The position numbers were made by a program, and so were the translations under genes. From Eupeodes corollae (lineage: Eukaryota; Arthropoda; Insecta; Diptera; Syrphidae), in the NCBI RefSeq assembly GCF_945859685.1, contig NC_079149.1, forward strand, positions 64,560,991 through 64,624,990: a stretch of 64,000 bases of DNA, given 5' to 3'. Shown one piece after another: positions 44,879-55,020 of this stretch (position 1 is its first letter; each line of letters starts with the position of its first letter). Below the pieces are notes generated by a model. That model searched no databases and was not told the DNA's origin. It worked only from the letters and a program-made list of their open reading frames with translations.

Positions 44879-46114
44879 CAGTCAAACTTCCCAATAGCGA
44901 ATTTGCACGGGATCAGTAAATTATTTCGTTATATAGAAAATTCATTATGCAGAAATTTTGTGTTTCAACTTTTATTTAAAGAAGTCAGTGGTTTTAGTTT
45001 CGATAACATTTTTTCATTTTTCTTTTTCAACAAAATCGTCTAATAAATTAATAGATTCAAATAAATTAGTCCGTACGTTAGTTTTCATCTCCAGAAAGGT
45101 TCAAAACACGTCAATAGCAATGTCTGTTAACTTTATTAATTATCAACAACTTTCTCTCAAGAAAAATGCTACTTCGAGACATTTTCAATTATATTCACTG
45201 AAGCCTGAACAAATAAAATCACAGGGAAATCCCGTTTTTTGTTGTTGTTGTTTTTAAGCCTAGTACGCAAATGAAGTGAAACGAATTTTTTCGGCGGTCT
45301 CCAAGTGCAGAGCAAAATGAAAACGAAAACCACAGCGAAAAAATATTTGTGGAGAGTTCTGTCAGCTGTCAAAAACAATTGGCAGTCCAAGCTGCTGGTA
45401 AACAAAAGTAGAAAAGAATTCTACTTATTAACATTTTGTTGAGCAGTTAGTAGGTACATTTTTTTTCATTTCTGCAGCTACATATATTACTCCAGAGGAT
45501 CGCAACGACTGAATTATTTTTGTGAAGCCTATTCTCCAACTTCCAAATAAATACACTTTCAACGAAGCCAGTTTTTTTTCCCTCGAAAAGAAATCAATTT
45601 TTTTCGGTTTATTTTTTGGAAGTTGAAGTTCACTGCTCGTCATCATCACTTCTTGCACATCACCAATAACATCTTCAACATCCTGAGCCAAAACACCAAA
45701 AGTCACTAGTAAAAAATGTTTTATTTCATTTAAAAAATTAAACGTCAAAATTTCGCAAACAATTAATATGCCGGGCAATTAAATTGAGAACGAAAAGAGT
45801 GGAGAATTGTGCTAAGAAAATTATAGTAGGTACAGCTATCCACTAAAATGACATACGACAAAGCACAGCGAAATTGTTCGTTTCGCATCAACAGAAAATT
45901 ATTTTGAAAAAATTCGTTATGTGGCAACAAAAACTTATGAGATTTGGATTTCCAGCAACAAAATTTGTTCGTTGTAGAGAAAAAATCTCTTTAGGGAAAT
46001 TCGTTATAAGGAGATCAAAACACACCAAAAAATAACCAAAAAGGGGTATTTAAAATCAATTCGTAATAGAGAGATCTTCGTTATGTAGAAGTTCATTATA
46101 GGGAAGTTTGACTA
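44879..46114 (-). mobile_element. pogo/Tigger-like element, inactive, interrupted
   Basis: The left end cagtcaaacttcccaatagc and the right end, on the other strand, tagtcaaacttccctataat form inverted repeats of the CAGT.AAAC.TCCC.TATA type seen in pogo-like Tc1/mariner relatives. TA precedes the left end. Both flanks keep runs of attcgttatg-type sequence internal to the ends. On the minus strand near 45,000-45,150 a decayed transposase C-terminus can be guessed (AIDVF, FLEMKTNV, LFESINLLDDFVE). The middle is interrupted by an unrelated insertion at about 45,240-45,895. Confidence 0.6.
45240..45895 (-). mobile_element. Insertion nested in the pogo-like element, with an open ORF
   Basis: On the minus strand it starts near gatgcgaaacgaacaatttc and ends with gaaacgaa-type sequence read inversely, followed by ggcttaaaaacaacaacaac. 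The ORF at 45,778-45,428 is 116 codons (MPGILIVCEILTFNF ... VEDVIGDVQEVMMTSSELQL ... FFSREKKLASLKVYLFGSW ... TNCSTKC). It has no stop and an acidic then basic character. I do not recognise the protein. The weak inverted ends suggest a DNA transposon; the CAA-rich tail would instead suggest retroposition of a transcript. Either way it is younger than the element it interrupts. Confidence 0.4.
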
Positions 46115-46119
46115 CATAT

Positions 46120-47420
46120 ATCCTTCATTTTAGTAGATCAAATTACGTCAATATCATAATGTATTATATTTAGTAAAGCCATTAGTTCGACATCAATTGT
46201 GCAGTCATTTAAAAATTCTCGCACGTCAAATTTTGACAACCTACACAATACATTTTTTCATATTTGTGTACCATAGCTTCTATTATACATATGTTTACCT
46301 TTAAATAATGTCTGAAGCAAAAGAGAACAATTTTTATTCACTAATGGTACAACCATTGTACACATTCAGTGAGTAGTTGTTGAGTATTTTTTATCTTTCA
46401 AATCTTAATTATAACTTATAAATCCGTCTTACACCATCTGGTAGGTTTTTTGACACTGGTTATTAAATGTGTAAAAAACATGGTGGTACTTTTAAATTGG
46501 AATTTGAAAAATGATATACAAAAATACATATATCTGCTTAAATGAATGTAAAATAATGATTTATTAAACTTATAAATATATATATGCACACTTTTCTATG
46601 TAAATATTGTTTGTTTTTCATAGATTCGTTTGGTTGAATTATAGGATTTAAGAATTAATAAAAATCGGATGGGTAATAAAAACATTATTACTAATTTTCT
46701 ACATGAATATGTAGAATTTACTTTGAGTAATTAGTAAAATATATGTATATAAATAGAAATGGTACTGAGCTCGAGCAGGGACGTAATTTGATGCACTGGA
46801 AATGTAGTTATACCAAATATTATTTGTGTAATTATAAGAGTTTCGTGTATTTAAAAGGGTGTTTTACAATTATTATTGAAGGTTATTTTGTTTATTTCTC
46901 TAAGTTGTTATATTGTTTGAAAAAATTTGACCAATAGAAATAATAAATACATTTTAAGATACAAATTAATTTTGTCAATATCATCATATCTACATACAAA
47001 TGTTTATAGAAAACAAAAATTTTAAATTGATTTGTGGAGTGGGAAGAAAAATATTAGATAAACAATATTTGTCATTAATGGCAAATAGATCAAGTTATGT
47101 CCCTTAGCCAACTTCCTACCCCTGAATGAATGAACATCATTACCCGTGTTTTGTTGGAAAATCCATCAATAGTATAGTAAGATTTTACACGAATAATAAA
47201 AACAATATCCGTAGTATGAATACTACCGATAAAAGTTTAAGTAGAATCTTACTACGGATAGGTTGTTGACATTAATACGAGTCTCGAATGGATCTTACGT
47301 GATTTCGTGCTTCAATGTTGGTACGATTGATATTGCATTCGTATCTCGATGGCCGTGTTCGTTGAGTAGTTGTGCATTTTGGAATCATGTGTTTTTCATT
47401 GTTGACAAAAAATCAATGTG
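46120..47420. other. AT-rich spacer
   Basis: No gene, RNA or repeat recognised. The ORF at 46,743-46,937 lacks coding character. Confidence 0.35.
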
Positions 47421-47844
47421 TTAAGCAGCATTCACATGAGCGCGACCAAAGAACGACGAATGATTTACAAAATGTGGGTTAATATACGTTTGAATACATA
47501 TTTCCACACAAATTCTTAACAAAACGATAGCAATATAGTTTCTAATTGATTTATGATCCATACTTTTACATTTCAATATCATATATTTATTTATAAATTT
47601 AAGAAAACAAATTTATTCGTCGCGAACTGTAAAACTTTATTCGCGTTCCACATTATCCACAGTCGCAACGAATAGAATAATCTCGTGTACTTAACCAAAA
47701 AAATCATTCTTGTTTTGGTTTCGGTGGTCAAAGTCAAACTTCATTCGCTACGAATTAAAGACTCTCATGTGAAAGAAATGTCAAAATTGACGAACATTCG
47801 TTCATTCGTTATTGGTTGGTCGTGCTCATGTGAATAATGCTTTA
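47421..47844. mobile_element. MITE, family ending in TTCACATGAGC, copy 2 (inverted)
   Basis: Ends ttaagcagcattcacatgag and, on the other strand, aaagcattattcacatgag. The interior matches copy 1 at 6,451-6,904 in reverse orientation, including aaaacgatagcaatatag, aagaaaacaaatttattcgt and cttgttttggtttcgg. No coding capacity. Confidence 0.75.
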
Positions 47845-47849
47845 CTGTT

Positions 47850-48349
47850 GGTATTATTTAGTTTTGGTTATGAAAATGGACTAACTGGTCTTTTTTTGCA
47901 AGAATAGAAACGATAATTAAGTTTTACTATGTTTCCACCCCAGGTATATATAGAATTAATTATTATATATAGAATTAAGGTGAGCTTCAAAATCGCATCA
48001 ACACCACATGCTAATGTAGTAGTCTACGAACAAACCCCCTCCTTGAAGCAATTGTTAAATGAACTTTTTTTTACGGAATCTCAATTTTCAGATGTTTTCT
48101 TAACATTTCTTCTTGAAAATTGTCCATTTTATTAGTTTATGTTATTTTTTTTTTCTGAAGTTAATTTTCAAAAAACTTTCTAGTACTTTTGTTTTTTAAT
48201 TATTATTATTCTGACAGATCTTCTTTCAGTTGTACCAATTTTTCAGTACAAAAATCTGGATAATGCCGATGGGTTTTCTTCTCTACTATTTATAGAATGC
48301 CAAAAAAACACGGGTTATAAATCACAATAAGACTTATTTTTTAGTGTTG
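47850..48349. other. AT-rich spacer
   Basis: Nothing recognised. Confidence 0.35.
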
Positions 48350-48565
48350 TTACTGCCTCTTGCGAGGAATTGACAAATTCTCCAAGAGTAACTCTTGTCA
48401 TGAAAAAGTGCTTTCCCAAATTAGCCGTTCGGAATCGGCATATAAACTGTAGGTCCCCTCCATTCCTGACAACATTACTCGCACACAGGAATGGTTGAGA
48501 GTTGTAAGTCACTAGGCCCTGGTTCTTCATGGACTGTTGCGCCACCCAATTTATTTTTTTTTTAT
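48350..48565 (+). mobile_element. tRNA-derived SINE, copy 1 (head lost)
   Basis: Begins in the SINE body (tactgcctcttgcgaggaat) and continues with gagtaactcttgtcatgaaa, agccgttcggaatcggcata, ctccattcctgacaacatta and cactaggccctggttc, ending gcgccacccaatttatttt. The tRNA-like head seen in the copies at 51 and 53 kb is missing, which is the normal result of 5' truncation during retroposition. Confidence 0.8.
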
Positions 48566-49006
48566 TTTATAAATATGTTATTTACTACTGAAATATTTGT
48601 ACAAATACTAAATGATCATATATTTTTTATGTTCCGAACATGTACAATCTTTTAGAATTCCAGTTATCGGTTTTAAACCTCTCAATCATTCTGTTTAAGT
48701 TGATATCTTAAAGTTTATAAAATAGTGTTGTTACGTCAAACTAAATAAAATTTGTTTAATAGTATGAACAAATTTAAATTTGCATTTTCTTTTACATAAG
48801 TTTAATTGAAGCCTGAAATAAGGATATGTTTTTGCCAAGTGCAATAAGGCCAAACTTCCAACAGTTAGTCTTTTAATTCAGTTAAACAAGGTAAAGAAAA
48901 CTCTATTTGCACCCAGCGTTACTGTTAGCAGAATGTATGGGTACATGGTGCCTCATGCAACCTCCTACTTAGACCTTTATGAGATTTGGAGCACATACCC
49001 CAAATT
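48566..49006. other. AT-rich spacer, perhaps LINE 3' UTR
   Basis: It follows the C-terminal stop of the LINE to its right and may include its 3' UTR. No end could be placed. Confidence 0.3.
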
Positions 49007-50515
49007 CTAAATTCTACAGTGTGCCCAGATAATTTTTGATTTGCAATACTTATACAGATTTGGATTGCACAAAATATATATTACTTTGGTTTTGAAAAAT
49101 GTGATATATGTAGGACATTCGACAAGGATATGCCAAACAGAGAGTATCGTTTCACAATAAGAACATTGCTCAGGATCTCCACCATTAAAGTAATGGAAGA
49201 GTTTTGTGCTATCTTCTCTGTTTAGAGATCGATTGTATGGTATCGCGTTTTGCCATCTTTCGATGAGCTCTTTCTTATGATCCTGAATCAAAGTTCTGCA
49301 TAGAAGCTTATACAATTTGGGATACACTACAATTAGTGGATAGTTTGTTGCAGTTCTGCTACCTCATTTCCTTTGATTCCGGAATGTCCAGGTATCCATG
49401 TAAGAATAATATTTTTATTGGCGAATAAACATCTTCTTATAAGCTCTAGAGAAGGGCATTTATTTGTCTCATTTTTAAGACCCATCAGGATACCAAGATT
49501 ATCGGCTACAATGAGCGACCGGTTAGAGTATTTTTGGGCAACAGATATGCCTTTATAGATTGCTGTTAACTCTGCAATATAGCTGTTCGCAGATTGTGGT
49601 AAAAGAGCTTGGTGAATAATAGATGCTTCAGAATTTGGTTGTAACTGAATGACAGCGTATGAACAACAATTGTGTTCTTTGTACGAACCGTCTGTGTAGA
49701 AGATTCTATCAGCGTTATGAGCAGAAATCATTTCTTGGTTAAGCATTCTAACTGTGTCGTAAGTAGTATGTTCCTTTTTGTACTTAGCAAGATTAGTGTT
49801 AATGGGAAGTATATGTCTTTTCCAAGGTGGTAGATTACCTCCTAATGTCTGCGTATTATTGAATGAAAAAGAGATAAGATTGGGAACTACAGATGTCATT
49901 TTTATAAGGGCAGATTTGGAATATTTCTTGATCGGTTTTGTAGCGTTAATCACATCTTCAGCAGCCTTGAAGAGGGGATGGACTGGATCTGTAAGTGTTT
50001 TGCTGCTTAGGTTAATTGCCCTTTTTTTCAAAGTGTTCAAAAGATTCATAGCCTGCTTCTAATCTTAGGGCTTCTATTTTTCTGGCTCTTAAAGCTCCAG
50101 AGGCTGTTCGAAAGCAATCGTTGATGGCTGAGTCAATATTGCTTATATTTCTTAGCGAGGTCCACATAAAAATAGTTACACCGTGTTGGAAGGTACCAGA
50201 GATTAGAGTTTTTGCAATTTGCAGTGCAGTTTCAAGATGTGGACCTTTGCGCTTTGAACAGATCATTATTAAAGCATTGTTCCTTCCTTTAAGCTGGTTA
50301 CTTAGATTCTTTGCATGTGTATCCCATTTTAGATTTCCAGAAGGAGTTACTCCTAGTATTTTTAATTCTCTTGTAAAAGGAATGGTTGTCTTCCGTAAAA
50401 CAAGAGGGATGGGGTGCTTTTTCTTTTTCGGCATAGATGCAACGCTTCAATTTTTGATGGAGGAATAATAACACCAACTTCTTTAGCCCAATTAAATATT
50501 GTCAAATCAGCTTTT
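49007..50515 (-). mobile_element. I-group LINE fragment with RNase H domain
   Basis: The minus strand encodes the end of a reverse transcriptase (WAKEVGVIIPPSKIEALHL; after a frame change ELKILGVT.SGNLKWDTHAKNL and ALRARKIEALRLEAGYE). An RNase H follows with its acidic residues in FYTDGSYK, YIAELTAIYKG and IVADNLGI, plus TWIPGHSGIKGNE. A C-terminal zinc knuckle has the form CX2CX7HX4C (CSYCETILSVWHILVEC). At least three frameshifts (near 50,430, 50,030 and 49,330) make it inactive. The 5' part is missing. An RNase H after the RT is characteristic of the I/LOA/R1-group elements rather than the jockey-type copies elsewhere in this window. Confidence 0.85.
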
Positions 50516-51180
50516 TTTTAAGTATCTTTTACCTGGGTAAGTTCTCTAGGGGCTTTCTTTTATAAAACACTGAATAAAAAACAATTAATTTCAATGAAAT
50601 TAATGTTTTATTTTTATGTTCTAAAAATAATTAAAGAAATATCTAGAAAAAAAGCTTGCATTGCATATTGCATAGGTACCTGCCTATTATTTGACTCAAA
50701 CAATTATTTTGTTGGGCAAAAAACCATTTTTTTAAATACAGAAGAGGCTACTAGCTATAAATTTAAAAGTTATTTTGGACAAAATTTATCGCTGAATTTT
50801 AAGGATCTTGTTCCAATCATATCGGAAACAAATATTATTTTAATATTAATAATTCCTAGACAACAATTGTACAGAATAATATACAATAAGTTATATTTTG
50901 TCAAAATTATAAATAATATTTAATTGCTTTGTTCGGAAGGACCATAGAAAAGATATTTTATGTTTTGGCTAATGAAAAGATTGCATGTTTCCTTTACCTT
51001 TGTGCATTCTATTGGGAGGTTTTGTTCAATTGTTGGTAGAAAGCATTTGTTTATGCCGATTTTATAAAAAGGTAGAAGATGACATCTTAGTATAACTTCA
51101 GAAAAACTACCACCATACTTCTTTATATTCTCTGCCGAATTCCAACGGGAGATTTAATGCCATTTTGTGCAAAAACCATA
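50516..51180. other. Spacer with an unassigned open frame
   Basis: On the minus strand about 75 codons are open from 51,160 to 50,931 without an ATG (SRWNSAENIKKYGGSFSEVI ... PIECTKVKETCNLFIS ... YGPSEQSN, then stop). I do not recognise it. It may be an exon or part of a transposon. Confidence 0.3.
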
Positions 51181-51486
51181 AATAAAATAAATAAATTGGG
51201 TGGGGCAACAGTCCATGAGAACCAGGGCCTAGTGACTTACAACTCTTAACCATTCCCGTGTGCCAGTAGTGTTGTCAGGAATGGAGAGGACCTACAAATT
51301 ATATGCCGAATCCGAACGGCTTATTTGAGAAACCACTTTTTCATGACAAGAGTTACTCTTAGAGAATTTGTCAATTCCTCGTAAGAGGCAGTACCCTTGA
51401 AAAGACTTTAGATGGCATAGGCAGGGATCGAACCCGAGACCTCTGGCATAACAGTCCAACGCACTAACCAACATGCCACGGGTACT
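51181..51486 (-). mobile_element. tRNA-derived SINE, copy 2 (with head)
   Basis: On the minus strand the 5' head resembles a tRNA: gtacccgtggcatgttggtt, then an A-box-like tggttagtgcgttgg (51,470-51,456) and a perfect B box ggttcgatccc (51,434-51,424), the internal RNA polymerase III promoter. The body follows (ctcttacgaggaattgac, gagtaactcttgtcatg, agccgttcggattcggcata, aggtcctctccattcctgac, cactaggccctggttctc) and an A/T-rich tail (aatttatttattttattt). Confidence 0.88.
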
Positions 51487-51689
51487 ACTATGGTGCAAAA
51501 ACCATAGCAATTTTTAATTTTCAGAATTTGGCCAATATTAAGAAACTTATTATTATATAGGGAGAAATCTATGTTAACGTGAACAAATGATAATTTGTTT
51601 ATATCATTTTAGTCCCCCTCCAAAATGTATGGGCACATAAAATATCTTCAAAATAGAATTAAAGCTGAATAGAATACAAATCTATTCTC

Positions 51690-52130
51690 GTTATTCATCA
51701 TCATCGGTTTGACAATTTTTGACCTCATACAACAAGTCTCTCCATTCATTCCGATGGAAACACACCTTAAAGAAAAGCTGATTCAATCTAAAAGTGCAAT
51801 ATCCGCAACATGTCAGAAATGCTTCTCAAACCAGTCAATATCACATAGTGTTAAATATAAGGTCTTTGTTGCAGTGGCGGAATTTATTCTGATGTATGCA
51901 GCACAGGTATGGGGAGGGGAGAAGTTTGAAACAGTCGAAAAACTTTAGAGGTTCTTCATTAAAAGTTGCTTTCGCATTTGCCGAAAAACATCCCAAACTA
52001 TATGATCCCAATTGAGACAGGACTTTCACCGCTGTTTACAAAAACTATTAAATGTCAAGTTGAATATATCAAAAAAGTATTTAATATTCCAGATGAAAGA
52101 CTCCCAAAAATTCTGATATTGTGAAAAAAG
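51690..52130 (+). mobile_element. LINE fragment, third lineage
   Basis: Plus-strand blocks typical of the post-RT region of LOA/R1-like elements: KYKVFVAVAEFILMYAAQVW, GGEKFETVEKL, then a stop, RFFIKSCF, and in another frame YMIPIETGLSPLFTKTIKCQ and VFNIPDERLPKIL. It is short, frameshifted, and lacks both ends. Its sequence differs from the RNase H LINE at 49-50 kb and from the jockey-type family. Confidence 0.65.
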
Positions 52131-53478
52131 TTTACGACACGTTTTCTTTTTAAAGTTATCATTACTTTTTGAAAAACGAAATTAAATTAAATTGTGTATG
52201 TTGTTTAATAATATTATAAGTGTAAAATAAAATTCAACATTTCGCTGGATTTCATTGCGAATGAGTATGTTGATATTGATCGAGCCCTCCGTGGCGAAGA
52301 TCTTCAGAAGAGTAAACTTCTGTGTAGTGAGCAGAACCTGACAAGCAAAGGGATACCATCGACCATCAGTGAAGGAACTTTTCAGGGCAATAGTTGATGC
52401 AATCTCTATCTCACTTAACACTAGAAAATTCATAATTTTTCCAGTTAGTGGTGTCGTTTCAATAGTAGTTTTTGATTTTCAAAAAATTGCTATGTAAAGC
52501 GAATGTTGAATTAATTTTAAATGGGTACCTTGTCGAAAATTATTTCCTACGGACAAACGATGGCATAAAGATCTCATTAGAATAAAGTTAAATAAATTTA
52601 AAATAACAAATAATAATTTGTAACCAATAAATTGATAAACCACGTCAAAAAGTAGTCGTTTAGAGGGCTGGTCACAGCCATCAGTAAAAATTTCAACAGG
52701 AATCTGAGTATTTTTTACTGAAGAGCGTTACCAGAAAATTAAAAACTGATTTCATCAGTAACTTTTTGATCACGCAATCGAATTAGTAATAAATCGGAAT
52801 GCCATCAGTCAAACTAAATTGATTTAGTTTGACTTTAGACAGTCAGTCAATTTCTAAATAATTAATCCATCTAAAAATGTATTGTTTCTTTTTGGAAAAA
52901 TACTTAAAATTATAATTGCATCCATATTTTATTTAAAATAATTGTTTTTTTTTGTCAAAAATCAAAAAAACAAAGCATTTTATTGATGGATCGTTTTGAT
53001 AGTTTAAGCTAGCCCTTAAGTTAAAATGTATATCTTTAAAACACAACTCTCCTTAAGCTTAAAGCCTTAGCGTCACCTAACATACAAATTTAAATTTATA
53101 TAAACAACATTTGAAATACATAATTTGTTGATTCATTTTTTACTATTACAGTACGCTTCTTGAAAACGGAACAATTCTTCTAATTTAACGGTACAAACAT
53201 TCTACTTGATAATAATAAAGCCACATTCATAATTTCTGTGTCATGAATTCATTCAAAATTATGTTCATTTGACATAAAAGAAAAATTCTTTACAAGGGAA
53301 GACTATAATATATAAAATTGTAAACGATCTAATTAAGTACAAATGTTTTTGCATAGTATTTAAATTTATTAATTAGTGAAAATATAAAATACATAAATAT
53401 ATGAACTTTTTTTACAAATTGTATTTATATGCACACACTTTCATTGATTGTTTTATTAAAAAGCTATATTTATCTACA
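52131..53478. other. AT-rich spacer
   Basis: Nothing recognised. The ORF at 52,182-52,433 has no family resemblance. Confidence 0.35.
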
Positions 53479-53480
53479 TA

Positions 53481-55020
53481 CAGTTGCTCCCAAAATTGAG
53501 CGTACACTAAATTAAGGGTTAGTTATTTGTTACTTTTAAAACATTACTTAAACAATAAACAAAAGGTTACATTAAAAAAAAAACTTCATTATCTCAACAT
53601 TTCATCGCACAAAATTAAGCGTAAACTTTGTATTTAAATAAATAAATAAATTAGATGGCGCAATATTCCGTACAGTACCAGGGCCTAGTGAATTACAACT
53701 CTCAACCATTCCTGTGTGCGAGTAATTTGCAGGGATGGAGAGGACCTACTGTTTATATGCCGGATACGAACGGCTAATTTGAGAAAGCACTTTTTTCATG
53801 ACAAGAATTACTCTTGGAGAATTTGAATAAAACTTAAGGTGGCACAGGTAGGGATCGAACACAAAACCTCTCGCAGTCGAACACACTAATCATCTTGCCA
53901 CGGGTACTACTTTGTTTATCAATCAAGTTTTCAAAAAATGTACTACTATATTTACTTATTTTTTAAATTGAATTTGAAACCAATGTTCGTCGGAGAAATA
54001 ATTTTCGCTTCAATATTAATTTTTTGTGGAAATGGCAGAAGAAAGTAAATAACATTTAAACAATAAATCTTTACGTGAAATTGGTGAAATCTTCGGCCGA
54101 ACACATTCAACGGTCCAAAAAATACTTTACAAATATTGGTATGAAGGTACGATCCTAAACAAACCTGAAAGAGGACATAAAAAAAATCTTTTCCTAGCAA
54201 GACAAACGAGTAATTTTAAGAAAATTCAAAGTAAACCCCAAAACGAGTGTACTAAACTTGGCAGCCGAAATGGCGACACTTATTGAAAGACAAGTTTCAA
54301 TATAAACTATTCGTTGCGTTCTTCTGAAGAATGATTTTATTTCCAAAATTAATAAGCGAAAACGTCTTGAGTTCGCTAAAAAGCACATCAACAAATCCCA
54401 AAGTTTCTTTAACAATGTTTTGTTGTCGGACGAGACCAAAATTAACTTATTTGAGTCTGAAGGAAACCAAATTGTTTGGAGAAAGCCCAATACTCAGCTC
54501 AAGACATAGAATGTGTTGCCGGTTTAACTTAGAGTATCCGCATGGGACGAGTAAGTTATTTGTAAGTTATGGTTAGTAAGGCTAGTTTTATGAACTTTTG
54601 TCTTGCTTTAAGATAGGTTTAAGATTGAAATAATAAAAATGAATTAAAAATAGAATTTGTTGCCACTGTTATGCATGGGGAAGGAAATTTTATGTTATGG
54701 AGGTCAATGGTGGCAAATGGAACTGAGACCTTTGAATTTATTGACACAATCATGGACAAGTGGAAATTTTTCGAAGTTCTTAAAAGAAATATTTGACAGT
54801 CTTCAGAAAAACTGAATTTATCAGCAAGCATTCACTTCCAACACATCATTTTTTGTGAAGAAATGGTTGCTGTATAATGCCAGAAACAAGCTCAAAATCC
54901 CACCTCAGTCACCGGACCTCAATTCCATCGAGCATTTGTGGTAAAAAATAAAGCGAAGGTCGCAGAATTGTAACCCAACCAACAAAAGTCAATTGAAAGC
55001 GAAGATCACGGAATTGTGTT
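53481..55020 (+). mobile_element. Tc1-like element, decayed, with a SINE inside
   Basis: The left terminal repeat starts cagttgctcccaaaattgag after a TA. A diverged internal repeat (atcgcacaaaattaagcgta) follows at about 53,606. Transposase traces run from 54,050 to 55,020: SLREIGEIFGRTHSTVQKIL (paired-like DNA-binding helix), KKHINKSQSFFNN, FEFIDTIMDKWKFFEVLKRN, KKWLLYNARNKLKIPPQSPD and LNSIEHLW, the last holding the catalytic Glu. The QQDNDPKH block with the second Asp is destroyed. Stops and frameshifts are numerous. The right end was not located with confidence. Confidence 0.75.
53633..53910 (-). mobile_element. tRNA-derived SINE, copy 3, nested in the Tc1-like element
   Basis: Same family as the copies at 48 and 51 kb. 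On the minus strand it starts gtagtacccgtggcaagatg, has a decayed B box (ttcgatccctacctgtgcc), the agccgttcgtatccggcata block and the cactaggccctggtac end, with an AT-rich tail (taatttatttatttattt). It lies between the Tc1-like terminal repeat and its transposase. Confidence 0.85.

Noticed and set aside
50594..50923. Plus-strand ORF of 109 codons
   Set aside because: Its Ile/Asn/Lys/Phe-rich composition is typical of random AT-rich sequence.
51424..51486. A possible tRNA gene, because of the tRNA-like A and B boxes
   Set aside because: The cloverleaf is incomplete, and the same sequence continues into a body shared by three copies, so it is a SINE head.
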